From Candidatus Hydrogenedentes bacterium UBA2224 (lineage in GTDB: Bacteria; Hydrogenedentota; Hydrogenedentia; Hydrogenedentales; SLHB01), in NCBI GenBank assembly GCA_002348185.1, contig DDYW01000203.1, forward strand, positions 1 to 9,844: a stretch of DNA of 9,844 nucleotides, given 5' to 3'. Positions 1 through 5,483 of the stretch are shown here, in pieces; positions within the stretch are counted from its first letter, which is position 1, and every line of letters begins with the position of its first letter. The notes beneath the pieces are model-generated. The model saw only the letters and a program-made list of their open reading frames with translations. It made no database searches and had not been told where the DNA came from. A program made the translations under genes and the position numbers.

Positions 1-42
1 GTCCCCGTTCTCCGTCCTCTCCTCCATGACTTGCCCCGGGCG

Positions 43-67
43 ATTCTCGGTTGCCCCTACGGGGCTG
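43..67. repeat. Hairpin repeat, copy 1 (GCCCC-TAC-GGGGC core)
   Basis: The core GCCCCTACGGGGC (53-65) is a 5-bp stem with a TAC loop. The 25 bases match the copy at 2656-2680 at 20 of 25 positions by my alignment. One pair of differences (C/G here, T/A there, at 54 and 64) preserves a base pair in the stem. It lies upstream of the promoter of the CYTH gene and has no U-tract, so it is not an obvious intrinsic terminator. It may be a REP-like element, but no transposase is present to show this. Confidence 0.6.
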
Positions 68-115
68 CAAATCCCGTCCTCCACGGCGACTCCCGGTTGC
101 CTTTTCAGGGCGGGA

Positions 116-144
116 TTGAGCACCGTACGCAAAAGAGGTAAGAT
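116..144 (+). promoter_or_regulatory. Sigma70-type promoter for the CYTH gene
   Basis: A -35 box TTGAGC (116-121) and a -10 box TAAGAT (139-144) are separated by exactly 17 bases. Both are close to consensus and sit 39 bases before the start codon. The -10 is preceded by GG, as are other -10-like boxes in this window. Nothing shows which sigma factor is used beyond the similarity to the housekeeping consensus. Confidence 0.6.
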
Positions 145-182
145 GCCCGCAGTGCGGACGCAAACGCGGAAGGACACACGGC

Positions 183-650
183 GTGGGCACCGAGATCGAG
201 CGGAAATTTCTGGTAATCGACGGTTCGTGGCAGGAATCCGCCTCGGAAGGCGTCCCCATTCTTCAAGGCTACATCACCACGGGCCCGCCGATTGCCGTGC
301 GCGTGCGCGTGGCCGGCGACCGGGCCACGCTGAACCTCAAGAAGTCGACCGTCGACATCGCGCGCGACGAGTTTGAGTACCCCATTCCTGGCGACGAAGC
401 GGCGCAGTTGCTCGGCCATTTCTGCGTGGGCCACGTCATTCAGAAAATACGGCACAGGGTGGAATACCGGGGATTCCTCTGGGAGGTCGATACGTTCGAA
501 GGTTCCAACGAGGGGCTTGTGGTCGCGGAAATCGAGCTCGAATCCGTGGACCAGCCGTTCGACGTCCCGCCCTGGGCGGGCCAGGAAGTTTCGGGCGATC
601 CGCGCTACCTCAACACCAGCCTTTCGGTTCGTCCGTACCGGGACTGGTAG
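183..650 (+). CDS. CYTH domain protein (triphosphate tunnel metalloenzyme family)
   Basis: This 155-residue protein is essentially one CYTH domain. The signature ExExK is at residues 4-8 (E4, E6, K8). Basic residues that would line the tunnel include R40, R42, K53 and R92. Acidic metal-ligand strands follow: R61 to E65, W100-E101-D103, and E116-E118-E120. Family members hydrolyse inorganic triphosphate or thiamine triphosphate, or make cAMP. The short bacterial form ending in a GDPRYLN segment (138-144) is usually called CYTH or class IV adenylate cyclase-like, and I would expect a triphosphatase. The start is a GTG chosen because GGAAGGA (168-174) lies 8 bases before it and ExExK would then be at the very N-terminus, as is usual. 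It is cytosolic, with no signal peptide. It appears monocistronic: the next gene is 172 bases away with its own promoter-like box. The substrate is not determinable from sequence. Confidence 0.9.
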   Translation: MGTEIERKFLVIDGSWQESASEGVPILQGYITTGPPIAVRVRVAGDRATLNLKKSTVDIARDEFEYPIPGDEAAQLLGHFCVGHVIQKIRHRVEYRGFLWEVDTFEGSNEGLVVAEIELESVDQPFDVPPWAGQEVSGDPRYLNTSLSVRPYRDW

Positions 651-698
651 CCCGCGAAGGCTCTGGGCTGCCCCGTCCAGCAATGGGCCACAACACGC

Positions 699-727
699 TT
701 TTTCCGCGTTCGTGATTTCGGTATGAT
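699..727 (+). promoter_or_regulatory. Possible promoter for the aminotransferase gene
   Basis: TATGAT at 722-727 is a good -10 box preceded by GG. The -35 region at 17 bases upstream is only TTTTTC, a poor match. The long leader to the start codon (about 90 bases) is otherwise featureless. The T5 run at 699-703 follows a weak 4-bp GCTG/CAGC stem (667-681) and could instead be a weak terminator for the CYTH gene. Confidence 0.35.
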
Positions 728-822
728 CCCGCACACTGCCGGCCGGGCGGTGCAGGCATACGCATCGGGAATGACGGCCCGCAGGCAGCAAACACGCCAT
801 GGGATTGGAAAGGGAGACGCAT

Positions 823-2013
823 ATGTTCGAAAGACTGGAAATGGCCCCGCCGGACGCCATCCTGGGACTGACCGCCGCATTCCGGGAAGACCCCAATCCG
901 CGCAAGATCAATCTCGGCGTCGGCGTGTATCAGGACAGCCAGGGCCGAACGCCCGTCCTGCCTTCCGTCGAGGCGGCCGAACAACGGGTGCTTCAGGCGG
1001 GCCCCATCGAGGGGTATCTGCCCATCGACGGCCTGCCGGAGTACGCGGCGCTGGTGCAGGCGCTGGTATTCGGGGCGGACCACCCGGTTATCCGGGAGAA
1101 GCGTGTGGTCACGTCGCACACGCCGGGCGGCACGGGTGCGCTGCGCGTTGCGGCGGACTTTATCCAGACCCAGCTTCCCGGGGCGAAGCTCTGGTTGAGC
1201 GAGCCGACCTGGGTCAACCACGGCAGCATTTTCGAGGCGGCCGGCATCGAAACGGCCACCTACCCCTACTACGACGCCGCGGCCCACGGGCTGGCCTTTG
1301 AGGCCTTGACCAGCGCACTCAGGAAGGTCCCCGCGGGCGACGTGGTGCTCCTGCACGGCTGCTGCCACAACCCCACGGGCGTCGACCCCGCGCAGGACCA
1401 GTGGCAACAGCTTTCGGACATCTGCGGCCAGGCTGGCTGGCTGCCGTTCTTCGATTTCGCCTACCACGGATTGGGCGACGGGCTCGAAGAAGACGCCGCC
1501 GCCGTGCGCGGCTTCGCGGTGCCCGGGCGCGACATGCTGGTCGCGTCGAGCTTCTCCAAGAACTTCGGATTGTACTGCCAGCGCGTCGGCGCGCTCTCGC
1601 TGGTCGCCGCAACATCCGAGGCCGCGAAAGCCGCTCAAAGCCACGTCAAACGCTCCATTCGGGCGAACTACTCCAATCCCCCCGCCCATGGCGCGCGGCT
1701 GGTCGTCGCGGTATTGAGTGACCCCGAACTCCGCGCGCGCTGGGAGCGAGACGTCAAAGACATCCGCGATCGCATCAACACCATGCGGAAGCTGTTCGTC
1801 GACACGCTCCAGGCCAGGGGCATCACGCAGGATTTCTCGTTCATCCAGAACCAGAAAGGCATGTTCTCGTTTTCCGGCCTCACCAAAGACCAGGTGGACA
1901 CGCTCCGGAAGGACTACGGGATCTACATCGTCGGTTCGGGCCGGATCAATGTGGCCGGGATGACGGCAGCCAACATGGACTATCTCTGCGAAGCGATCGC
2001 CCGCGTCCTGTAA
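823..2013 (+). CDS. aspC: Aspartate/aromatic aminotransferase, class I (Ialpha type)
   Basis: This PLP enzyme moves the amino group between aspartate (or aromatic amino acids) and 2-oxoglutarate, linking oxaloacetate to aspartate in the cytosol. The protein is 396 residues, the same length as E. coli AspC as I recall it, and key residues fall at the same numbers: W130, N183 in CHNPTG, D211 and Y214 in FDFAYHG, the PLP-binding K246 in SSFSKNFG, R254, R280 and R374. R280 and R374 are the substrate carboxylate-binding arginines. An ATG at 799 is in frame, but the start at 823 is better: AGGGAGA (811-817) lies 5 bases before it, and MFERLEMAP aligns with the E. coli N-terminus. Both AspC and TyrB share this fold, so substrate preference (aspartate versus aromatic) cannot be fixed from sequence. 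The gene stands alone between the CYTH gene and a repeat-rich spacer. Confidence 0.95.
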   Translation: MFERLEMAPPDAILGLTAAFREDPNPRKINLGVGVYQDSQGRTPVLPSVEAAEQRVLQAGPIEGYLPIDGLPEYAALVQALVFGADHPVIREKRVVTSHTPGGTGALRVAADFIQTQLPGAKLWLSEPTWVNHGSIFEAAGIETATYPYYDAAAHGLAFEALTSALRKVPAGDVVLLHGCCHNPTGVDPAQDQWQQLSDICGQAGWLPFFDFAYHGLGDGLEEDAAAVRGFAVPGRDMLVASSFSKNFGLYCQRVGALSLVAATSEAAKAAQSHVKRSIRANYSNPPAHGARLVVAVLSDPELRARWERDVKDIRDRINTMRKLFVDTLQARGITQDFSFIQNQKGMFSFSGLTKDQVDTLRKDYGIYIVGSGRINVAGMTAANMDYLCEAIARVL

Positions 2014-2157
2014 GCGGGCCGGGCGGGCGACGCCGGAGTTCTAGATCGCCGGATAAGGTGAGGAAACCTCCGCAAGGCCAATGCCCGTGGAGACGGTAGC
2101 GCACGGAGGTCTGCGCTTGCACAGGTCTCCGGGGCGCCAACGACGCGGAAGAGTTTT

Positions 2158-2185
2158 GGACAGGATTGACAGGATTGACACGATG
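2158..2185 (+). repeat. Tandem 9-mer array, forward orientation
   Basis: Three 9-base units follow each other: GGACAGGAT, TGACAGGAT and TGACACGAT. They fit a consensus KGACnnnAT. It resembles the widespread ACAGGATTnACAGGATT-type tandem repeats of bacterial spacers. The array is short, so its function, if any, is unknown. Confidence 0.65.
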
Positions 2186-2226
2186 AGCCGTTTGAGGGCG
2201 GTCATCGGCGTCGTGTCTGCATCCGG

Positions 2227-2241
2227 CGCGCCACCGGCGCG
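2227..2241. repeat. Short GC hairpin
   Basis: CGCGCC-ACC-GGCGCG forms a perfect 6-bp stem with a 3-base loop. There is no following U-tract. It belongs to the structured island and has no separate assignment. Confidence 0.4.
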
Positions 2242-2293
2242 ATTCCCCCGGCGATCATAGGAGCCGTGTCTACACCACGCCCCGCACGTCGAT

Positions 2294-2307
2294 TGCAGAA
2301 TTCTGCA
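2294..2307. repeat. 14-bp perfect palindrome
   Basis: TGCAGAATTCTGCA is a perfect palindrome just before the first hairpin arm (2311-2356). It could be a dimeric protein site or part of a repeat. Its AT-rich centre stands out in this GC-rich spacer. No neighbouring regulator supports an operator. Confidence 0.4.
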
Positions 2308-2310
2308 GCG

Positions 2311-2356
2311 TTGTCCCCCGCTGGCGGGGGGGGGCCGCGAAGCGGACGGGGGTGGA
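2311..2356 (+). repeat. Two-hairpin arm A of an inverted repeat pair
   Basis: The arm holds stem 1, CCCCCGC-TG-GCGGGGG (2315-2330), then stem 2, CCGC-GAA-GCGG (2335-2345), then CGGGGGTGGA (2347-2356). Its reverse complement recurs at 2502-2554 with the same order of parts. A run of nine G (2326-2334) joins the two stems. Confidence 0.65.
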
Positions 2357-2377
2357 CTCTTTGGCCAGGGTATCCCC

Positions 2378-2413
2378 GTCCATGTTGTCCATACCGTCCA
2401 TACAGTCCACCAC
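2378..2413 (-). repeat. Tandem 9-mer array, reverse orientation
   Basis: On the plus strand the units are GTCCATGTT, GTCCATACC, GTCCATACA and GTCCACCAC. Read on the minus strand they become GGACTGTAT, GGACGGTAT and GGACAACAT, fitting GGACnnnAT. This is the same 9-base pattern as the forward array at 2158-2185, in the opposite orientation. Confidence 0.65.
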
Positions 2414-2501
2414 GCGTCCGATGAGGAGCTGCCGCCGGCCCTGCTTCTTCTCTCCCCATCATCAAGGGCTCCTGACCACGCGCAACCATGCGGGGCTGGA
2501 A

Positions 2502-2554
2502 TCCACCCCCGGCCACGCGGGCCGCGTGGCCACCCCCGCTAGCGGGGGACACAA
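2502..2554 (-). repeat. Two-hairpin arm B of an inverted repeat pair
   Basis: This is the inverted partner of 2311-2356. Stem 1 is the perfect 16-bp palindrome CCCCCGCTAGCGGGGG (2533-2548). Stem 2 is GGCCACGCG-GGC-CGCGTGGCC (2511-2531), longer than in arm A and different in sequence. The outer end TCCACCCCCG (2502-2511) matches the outer end of arm A in reverse complement. Confidence 0.65.
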
Positions 2555-2585
2555 GACCCGCACTACGATTTCGAACTTCGGTGGC

Positions 2586-2612
2586 GCTATGCTCTGCCGT
2601 CCCTACGGGACT
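2586..2612 (+). repeat. Hairpin repeat, copy 2 (GTCCC-TAC-GGGAC core)
   Basis: The core GTCCCTACGGGAC (2599-2611) is a 5-bp stem with a TAC loop. The 27 bases match 2653-2679 at 24 of 27 positions, with unit starts 67 bases apart. The same family is seen at 43-67. Confidence 0.7.
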
Positions 2613-2633
2613 TATGATTGGAGGGATGCGGAG

Positions 2634-2654
2634 GCCCCCACTGAAGTGGTGGGC
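2634..2654 (+). repeat. Bulged hairpin between the two hairpin repeats
   Basis: GCCCCCACT (2634-2642) pairs with AGTGG (2645-2649) and GGGC (2651-2654), leaving T2650 as a single bulge and a 2-base loop. It directly abuts copy 3 of the hairpin repeat, so the two together look like one composite repeat unit. Confidence 0.6.
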
Positions 2655-2680
2655 TATTCTCTGTCGTCCCTGCGGGACTG
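2653..2680 (+). repeat. Hairpin repeat, copy 3 (GTCCC-TGC-GGGAC core)
   Basis: The core GTCCCTGCGGGAC (2666-2678) is a 5-bp stem with a TGC loop. It shares GCTAT, CTCTG and the stem with copy 2, and is the closest relative of copy 1 at 43-67 at the pyrimidine-rich left end (ATTCTC). Confidence 0.7.
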
Positions 2681-2773
2681 GGAGCCCTTCGCCTTCCTTA
2701 GTCCCGACAACGCGAGCGTCTGAGCAATCTGCCGTCGCGTTACCCGGATCGGGGGGAGCCTCGACAATTCGTC

Positions 2774-2798
2774 TTGACGATTTCTCCTGCGGTATACT
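2774..2798 (+). promoter_or_regulatory. Promoter-like boxes before the SGNH hydrolase gene
   Basis: TATACT (2793-2798), preceded by GG, is a strong -10 match about 58 bases before the start codon. TTGACG (2774-2779) looks like a -35 box but is only 13 bases away, too close for a standard sigma70 promoter. The -10 may work with a poorer -35 near 2770 or with an activator. Confidence 0.35.
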
Positions 2799-2855
2799 GC
2801 CGCATTCGTTCGTCCAACCGCCCATGTCCGCAACAGCGTATCCGGGGAGACTGAG

Positions 2856-4202
2856 ATGATGCTCGCGATTGCCGTAGCCGCTTCCGCATTTGCCGCCGTC
2901 CAGGTGCCCGCGCCCGAAGGCGCGCTTCCGGTTGAGATCACGGGTCCGTGGACCATCGAGCTTGGCCCGGGCCGCATCGACACGCCCGATGGCGCGCGCG
3001 AGTTGCGGGAGGCCGTTTCCGTGAACATCGCGCCGGTCGAGCTGGTGCAGGTGCGCGGAGAGGAACACACGCCCCTCCCCGTGTTTGACCCCAACGCCGG
3101 CAGTTGGAGGCGCGGCGCAAAACTGAAGCAGCTCATCGCCGAGGAATGCACCGGCACGGGTCTCGCCGTAGCGTCAAGCATCCGGCTCACTTCCCAGCCG
3201 GGCGCCGCCGAGACGTTCGTGCCAGACACCGATTGCGTGGTGGATGCGTTCTGGGCGCAGATTGGCCGCATCGAGGGCGGCGCCATTGCTCCCGAGCAGG
3301 CCGTGTACGTGGATTACGATTACTACCCCGCCCGCGTTGACAGCATTCTCGTGGATGCTTCCGGCCGCGTGCGGGTCGCTCCGGGCAAACCGGGCGTCGG
3401 CAACATCCGTCTGCCCGAGCCCGGGCCCGGCGAGGTGGCCGTGTGCACGGTCTGGCATACCGGCATCATGACAGGCCTGGAACCCGAGAACATCTTCCCC
3501 ATCCAGTTCGCCGTGACGGGCACAACGCTTCCCGCGCCCAGCGCGGAGCGCCTCCTTCCGAAAACCCTGGCCAAACTGCGCAACGGCGAGCCGGTCACCA
3601 TCGTCGCGTGGGGAGACAGCGTCACCAACGGTGGCGGACTCCTGGCAGGGCAGGACGCCCTGTGGTACCAGCAGCAGTTTCTCGCGCGGCTTCAGGAGCG
3701 GTTTCCGAAGTCCGCGATCACACTGCACACCGCGGCGTGGCCCGGCAACAGCAGCCACGGCTACATGAGCGCGCCCGCGGGCGGGCAGTACGATTTCAAA
3801 CGCGACGTGCTCGATCGGAAGCCCGATCTAGTCACCATCGAATTCGTGAACGATGCCTACCTTCAAGGCGACGCCCTCAACGAGCAGTACGCGAAGATCC
3901 GCGATGCCTTGCGGGCCATTCCGGCCGAGATCATCGTGATCACGCCCCATTACGTGCGCCAGGACTGGATGAACGTGACCACTGTGAAGGTGGATGAGGA
4001 TCCCCGCCCCTACGTGCACGGCCTGCGCGAGTTCGCCGAGAAAAACGGCATCGCCGTGGCCGACGCCTCCCGGCTGTGGGGCGAATTGTGGCGCAAGGGC
4101 ATCCCGTATCCCATCATTCTGGCCAACGCCATCAACCATCCCGACGAGCGCGGCATGAAACTCTTTGCCGACGCCCTGATGGCCGTGTTCCCGGAACAGT
4201 AA
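2856..4202 (+). CDS. Exported SGNH/GDSL-family hydrolase with unassigned N-terminal domain
   Basis: The 448-residue protein has three parts. Residues 1-14 are a short hydrophobic, alanine-rich leader with a possible cleavage after FAA, though it lacks the usual positive charge. Residues 20-225 are beta-rich and I do not recognise the domain. Residues 245-448 form an SGNH-type hydrolase: block I is AWGDSVTNGG with nucleophile S255; block II has G297-N298; block III is EFVND with N332; block V is INHPDERG with H428. The usual Asp three residues before the His is Ala (A425), as in some family members with an NHP motif. Such enzymes cleave esters, often acetyl groups on carbohydrates, outside the cytoplasm; the substrate is unknown. 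The start is the first of two adjacent ATGs, with GGGGAGA (2844-2850) 5 bases upstream; the second ATG would remove only one Met. The SUI1 gene begins 38 bases after the stop. Confidence 0.82.
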   Translation: MMLAIAVAASAFAAVQVPAPEGALPVEITGPWTIELGPGRIDTPDGARELREAVSVNIAPVELVQVRGEEHTPLPVFDPNAGSWRRGAKLKQLIAEECTGTGLAVASSIRLTSQPGAAETFVPDTDCVVDAFWAQIGRIEGGAIAPEQAVYVDYDYYPARVDSILVDASGRVRVAPGKPGVGNIRLPEPGPGEVAVCTVWHTGIMTGLEPENIFPIQFAVTGTTLPAPSAERLLPKTLAKLRNGEPVTIVAWGDSVTNGGGLLAGQDALWYQQQFLARLQERFPKSAITLHTAAWPGNSSHGYMSAPAGGQYDFKRDVLDRKPDLVTIEFVNDAYLQGDALNEQYAKIRDALRAIPAEIIVITPHYVRQDWMNVTTVKVDEDPRPYVHGLREFAEKNGIAVADASRLWGELWRKGIPYPIILANAINHPDERGMKLFADALMAVFPEQ

Positions 4203-4240
4203 CCCTGAACCCGTGCGCTGAAGCGACAGGCAATTGTGCG

Positions 4241-4639
4241 ATGAGCAACCACGAACGAAAGCGCCTGGATACCTCGCCGCCGTCCGAACCCTTGCGGTCG
4301 ACGCCCTTCGCCGACCTCGCGGAGCGGCTGACCGGGGCGCTGCCCCAGCAGGGGCAGCATCCGCCGCAGGCCGCGCCCAAAGCCGAGATTCTCCGGCCGC
4401 GAAGACACCCCTGGCAGGTTGCGCGCACCCGGAAAAGCGCGTATGACCTGGCGTTTGAGCACCGCGCCAAAGGCAAAGGGGTCACCGTGCTCCGCCGCGT
4501 CACGGGCGACCTGGAGACCCTCCTGGGCGAGCTCAAGAAACGCTGTGGGGCAGGCGGCACGGTTCGCGAAGACGCCATTGAGCTTCAGGGCGACCACCGC
4601 AAGGCCATCGAGTTCTATCTTCGCGAACAGGGGCTCTGA
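4241..4639 (+). CDS. yciH: SUI1/YciH-family translation initiation factor-like protein
   Basis: The protein has 132 residues. The C-terminal part (about 70-132) is a SUI1 domain, with KGKGVTVLRRV (77-87), the ELKKRCGAGGTV segment (97-108) and IELQGDHR (113-120), as in E. coli YciH and archaeal/eukaryotic eIF1. The family acts at the decoding site of the small ribosomal subunit and affects start codon choice. The N-terminal 70 residues are polar, proline- and glutamine-rich and probably disordered. The start ATG is chosen because the reading frame upstream overlaps the hydrolase gene and is atypical in composition; its ribosome binding site is weak (AGG at 4228-4230). It may be co-transcribed with the hydrolase gene. 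It converges with the minus-strand thioredoxin-like gene, with 16 bases between the two stops. The family is clear; the physiological role in bacteria is not well defined. Confidence 0.85.
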   Translation: MSNHERKRLDTSPPSEPLRSTPFADLAERLTGALPQQGQHPPQAAPKAEILRPRRHPWQVARTRKSAYDLAFEHRAKGKGVTVLRRVTGDLETLLGELKKRCGAGGTVREDAIELQGDHRKAIEFYLREQGL

Positions 4640-4655
4640 CCGCCTGCCCGTCGTG

Positions 4656-5225
4656 TCACGGGGCCGTGGATGAGGCGATGCCGATGAGGTGCAGCAATTC
4701 CTCGACGACCATGCGGCGGCTGGCGTCGGCCTGGTAGATGGCGGCCACCTGCTCGCGCGCCTTGCCCACCTCGCCGCACGCTTTTCCGCGGGCAATCAAC
4801 TCCCGGCAGAGGGCGGGCATCGGCCCCCAGTGTCCGCATTCGGTGAATTGGTCGTTAAGAAAGATGAATTGAGGGATGGCCTCGCCCCCGTTGGTCAGGA
4901 AACGCGCGAAAACGTCCGGCCGGTCCTCACGGCAGAGGTAGCGCACCTGAAGGTTCGTTGCGGCATTGGCCAGGGCTTCCAGCACCGGCACGTGACGCAC
5001 CACGTCGCCGCACCAGTCTTCCGCAATCGCAACCACCTGGACGGGCCGCGCAAGGCCCTTCAGCAGGGCTTTGACGTGGGGTTCGAGCGCCTGGCCGGCG
5101 CGCAGCGATTTCATGGTTTTCTGGTTCTCGGGGTTCGTGCCGCGTTTCAGCCAGTCGTCGAAGGCCTGGCCGGCAGTGAAGATGGCCTGCCAGTCGAGCA
5201 CGGGCAATATGGGAGGTTGTGGCAT
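4656..5225 (-). CDS. Thioredoxin-fold protein with single-cysteine WCGD motif
   Basis: This 189-residue protein has a thioredoxin-like core at about 55-160. The active-site-like motif is EDWCGD (69-74) with C72, where true thioredoxins have a CxxC pair. The cis-proline region IPQFIFLN (117-124) and an aspartate-rich beta segment are present. The form WCGD is typical of the Thioredoxin_9-like family (often annotated only as 'thioredoxin family protein'). Further cysteines (C98, C130, C140, C150) are not in a CxxC arrangement. There is no signal peptide, so it is cytosolic. Its role is likely thiol-related but is not established. The ATG is supported by AAGGAG about 9 bases upstream on the minus strand. 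It is divergent from ispH and convergent with the SUI1 gene. Confidence 0.85.
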   Translation of the reverse strand: MPQPPILPVLDWQAIFTAGQAFDDWLKRGTNPENQKTMKSLRAGQALEPHVKALLKGLARPVQVVAIAEDWCGDVVRHVPVLEALANAATNLQVRYLCREDRPDVFARFLTNGGEAIPQFIFLNDQFTECGHWGPMPALCRELIARGKACGEVGKAREQVAAIYQADASRRMVVEELLHLIGIASSTAP

Positions 5226-5305
5226 GGATTCAACTCCTTCGATGGCGCGGACTTCTTGACAGGACCGCGCTCGCTTCCGCAAACTATCCTCTTTCAGGGG
5301 CATAC

Positions 5306-5334
5306 GGTATAACATGCGGAGAGGTCCCTGTTGA
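5306..5334 (-). promoter_or_regulatory. Possible minus-strand promoter for the thioredoxin-fold gene
   Basis: On the minus strand, TCAACA (from 5334 to 5329) and TATACC (from 5311 to 5306) are 17 bases apart, about 80 bases before the thioredoxin-fold gene. The same bases also read GGTATAAC on the plus strand, a -10-like box facing ispH, but I see no good -35 for it. Either or both directions are possible. Confidence 0.35.
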
Positions 5335-5483
5335 TTCCCGGCCACCGCAGCGCCGCAGCGCACCCGCGTGGAGCGCCCGGCGCTTGGAATAGGCGCGCCG
5401 TACCGTGGTGTTGCCGTAAAGGCGCGGGTCACAGTCACTTCCGCTCCGCCCCTGAAGGCGTTTACGCTATCCGAGGAGATACG

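Larger units (their letters stand above)
2014..2855. other. Long gene-free, repeat-rich spacer
   Basis: No supported gene lies in these 842 bases. Open frames here lack a good ribosome binding site and read through the repeats. The first 140 bases (2014-2157) show nothing I can name apart from a small GAGG-AAA-CCTC stem (2060-2070). From 2158 to 2680 there are tandem 9-mers, several palindromes and paired hairpin repeats, listed separately. The last part (2681-2855) leads to the hydrolase gene and holds a promoter-like -10 box. No terminator with a U-tract was seen for aspC. Confidence 0.75.

Noticed and set aside
105..911. Minus-strand open frame opposite the CYTH gene
   Set aside because: The plus strand encodes a full CYTH domain with a ribosome binding site; the minus frame has no family features.
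2158..2680. CRISPR-like array
   Set aside because: Repeats are 9 bases in tandem, or two 27-base copies 67 bases apart, without regular unique spacers or cas genes.
2202..3068. Long minus-strand open frame across the repeat island and the start of the hydrolase gene
   Set aside because: It runs through hairpins and tandem repeats, overlaps the well-supported hydrolase N-terminus, and its translation is Arg/Gly/Pro-rich with no recognised motif.
4657..4668. CACGG-GG-CCGTG stem between the convergent SUI1 and thioredoxin-fold genes as a two-way terminator
   Set aside because: The stem is only 5 bp, lies mostly in the thioredoxin-fold gene's last codons, and has no T-run on either side.
5256..5284. 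TTGACA at 5256-5261 as the -35 of an ispH promoter
   Set aside because: No acceptable -10 box follows at 16-18 bases, and it lies over 220 bases from ispH within the leader of the opposite gene.
5331..5483. Extended N-terminus for IspH from an upstream TTG
   Set aside because: The extra residues are unlike IspH, and the ATG at 5484 has a strong ribosome binding site and gives the conserved N-terminus.
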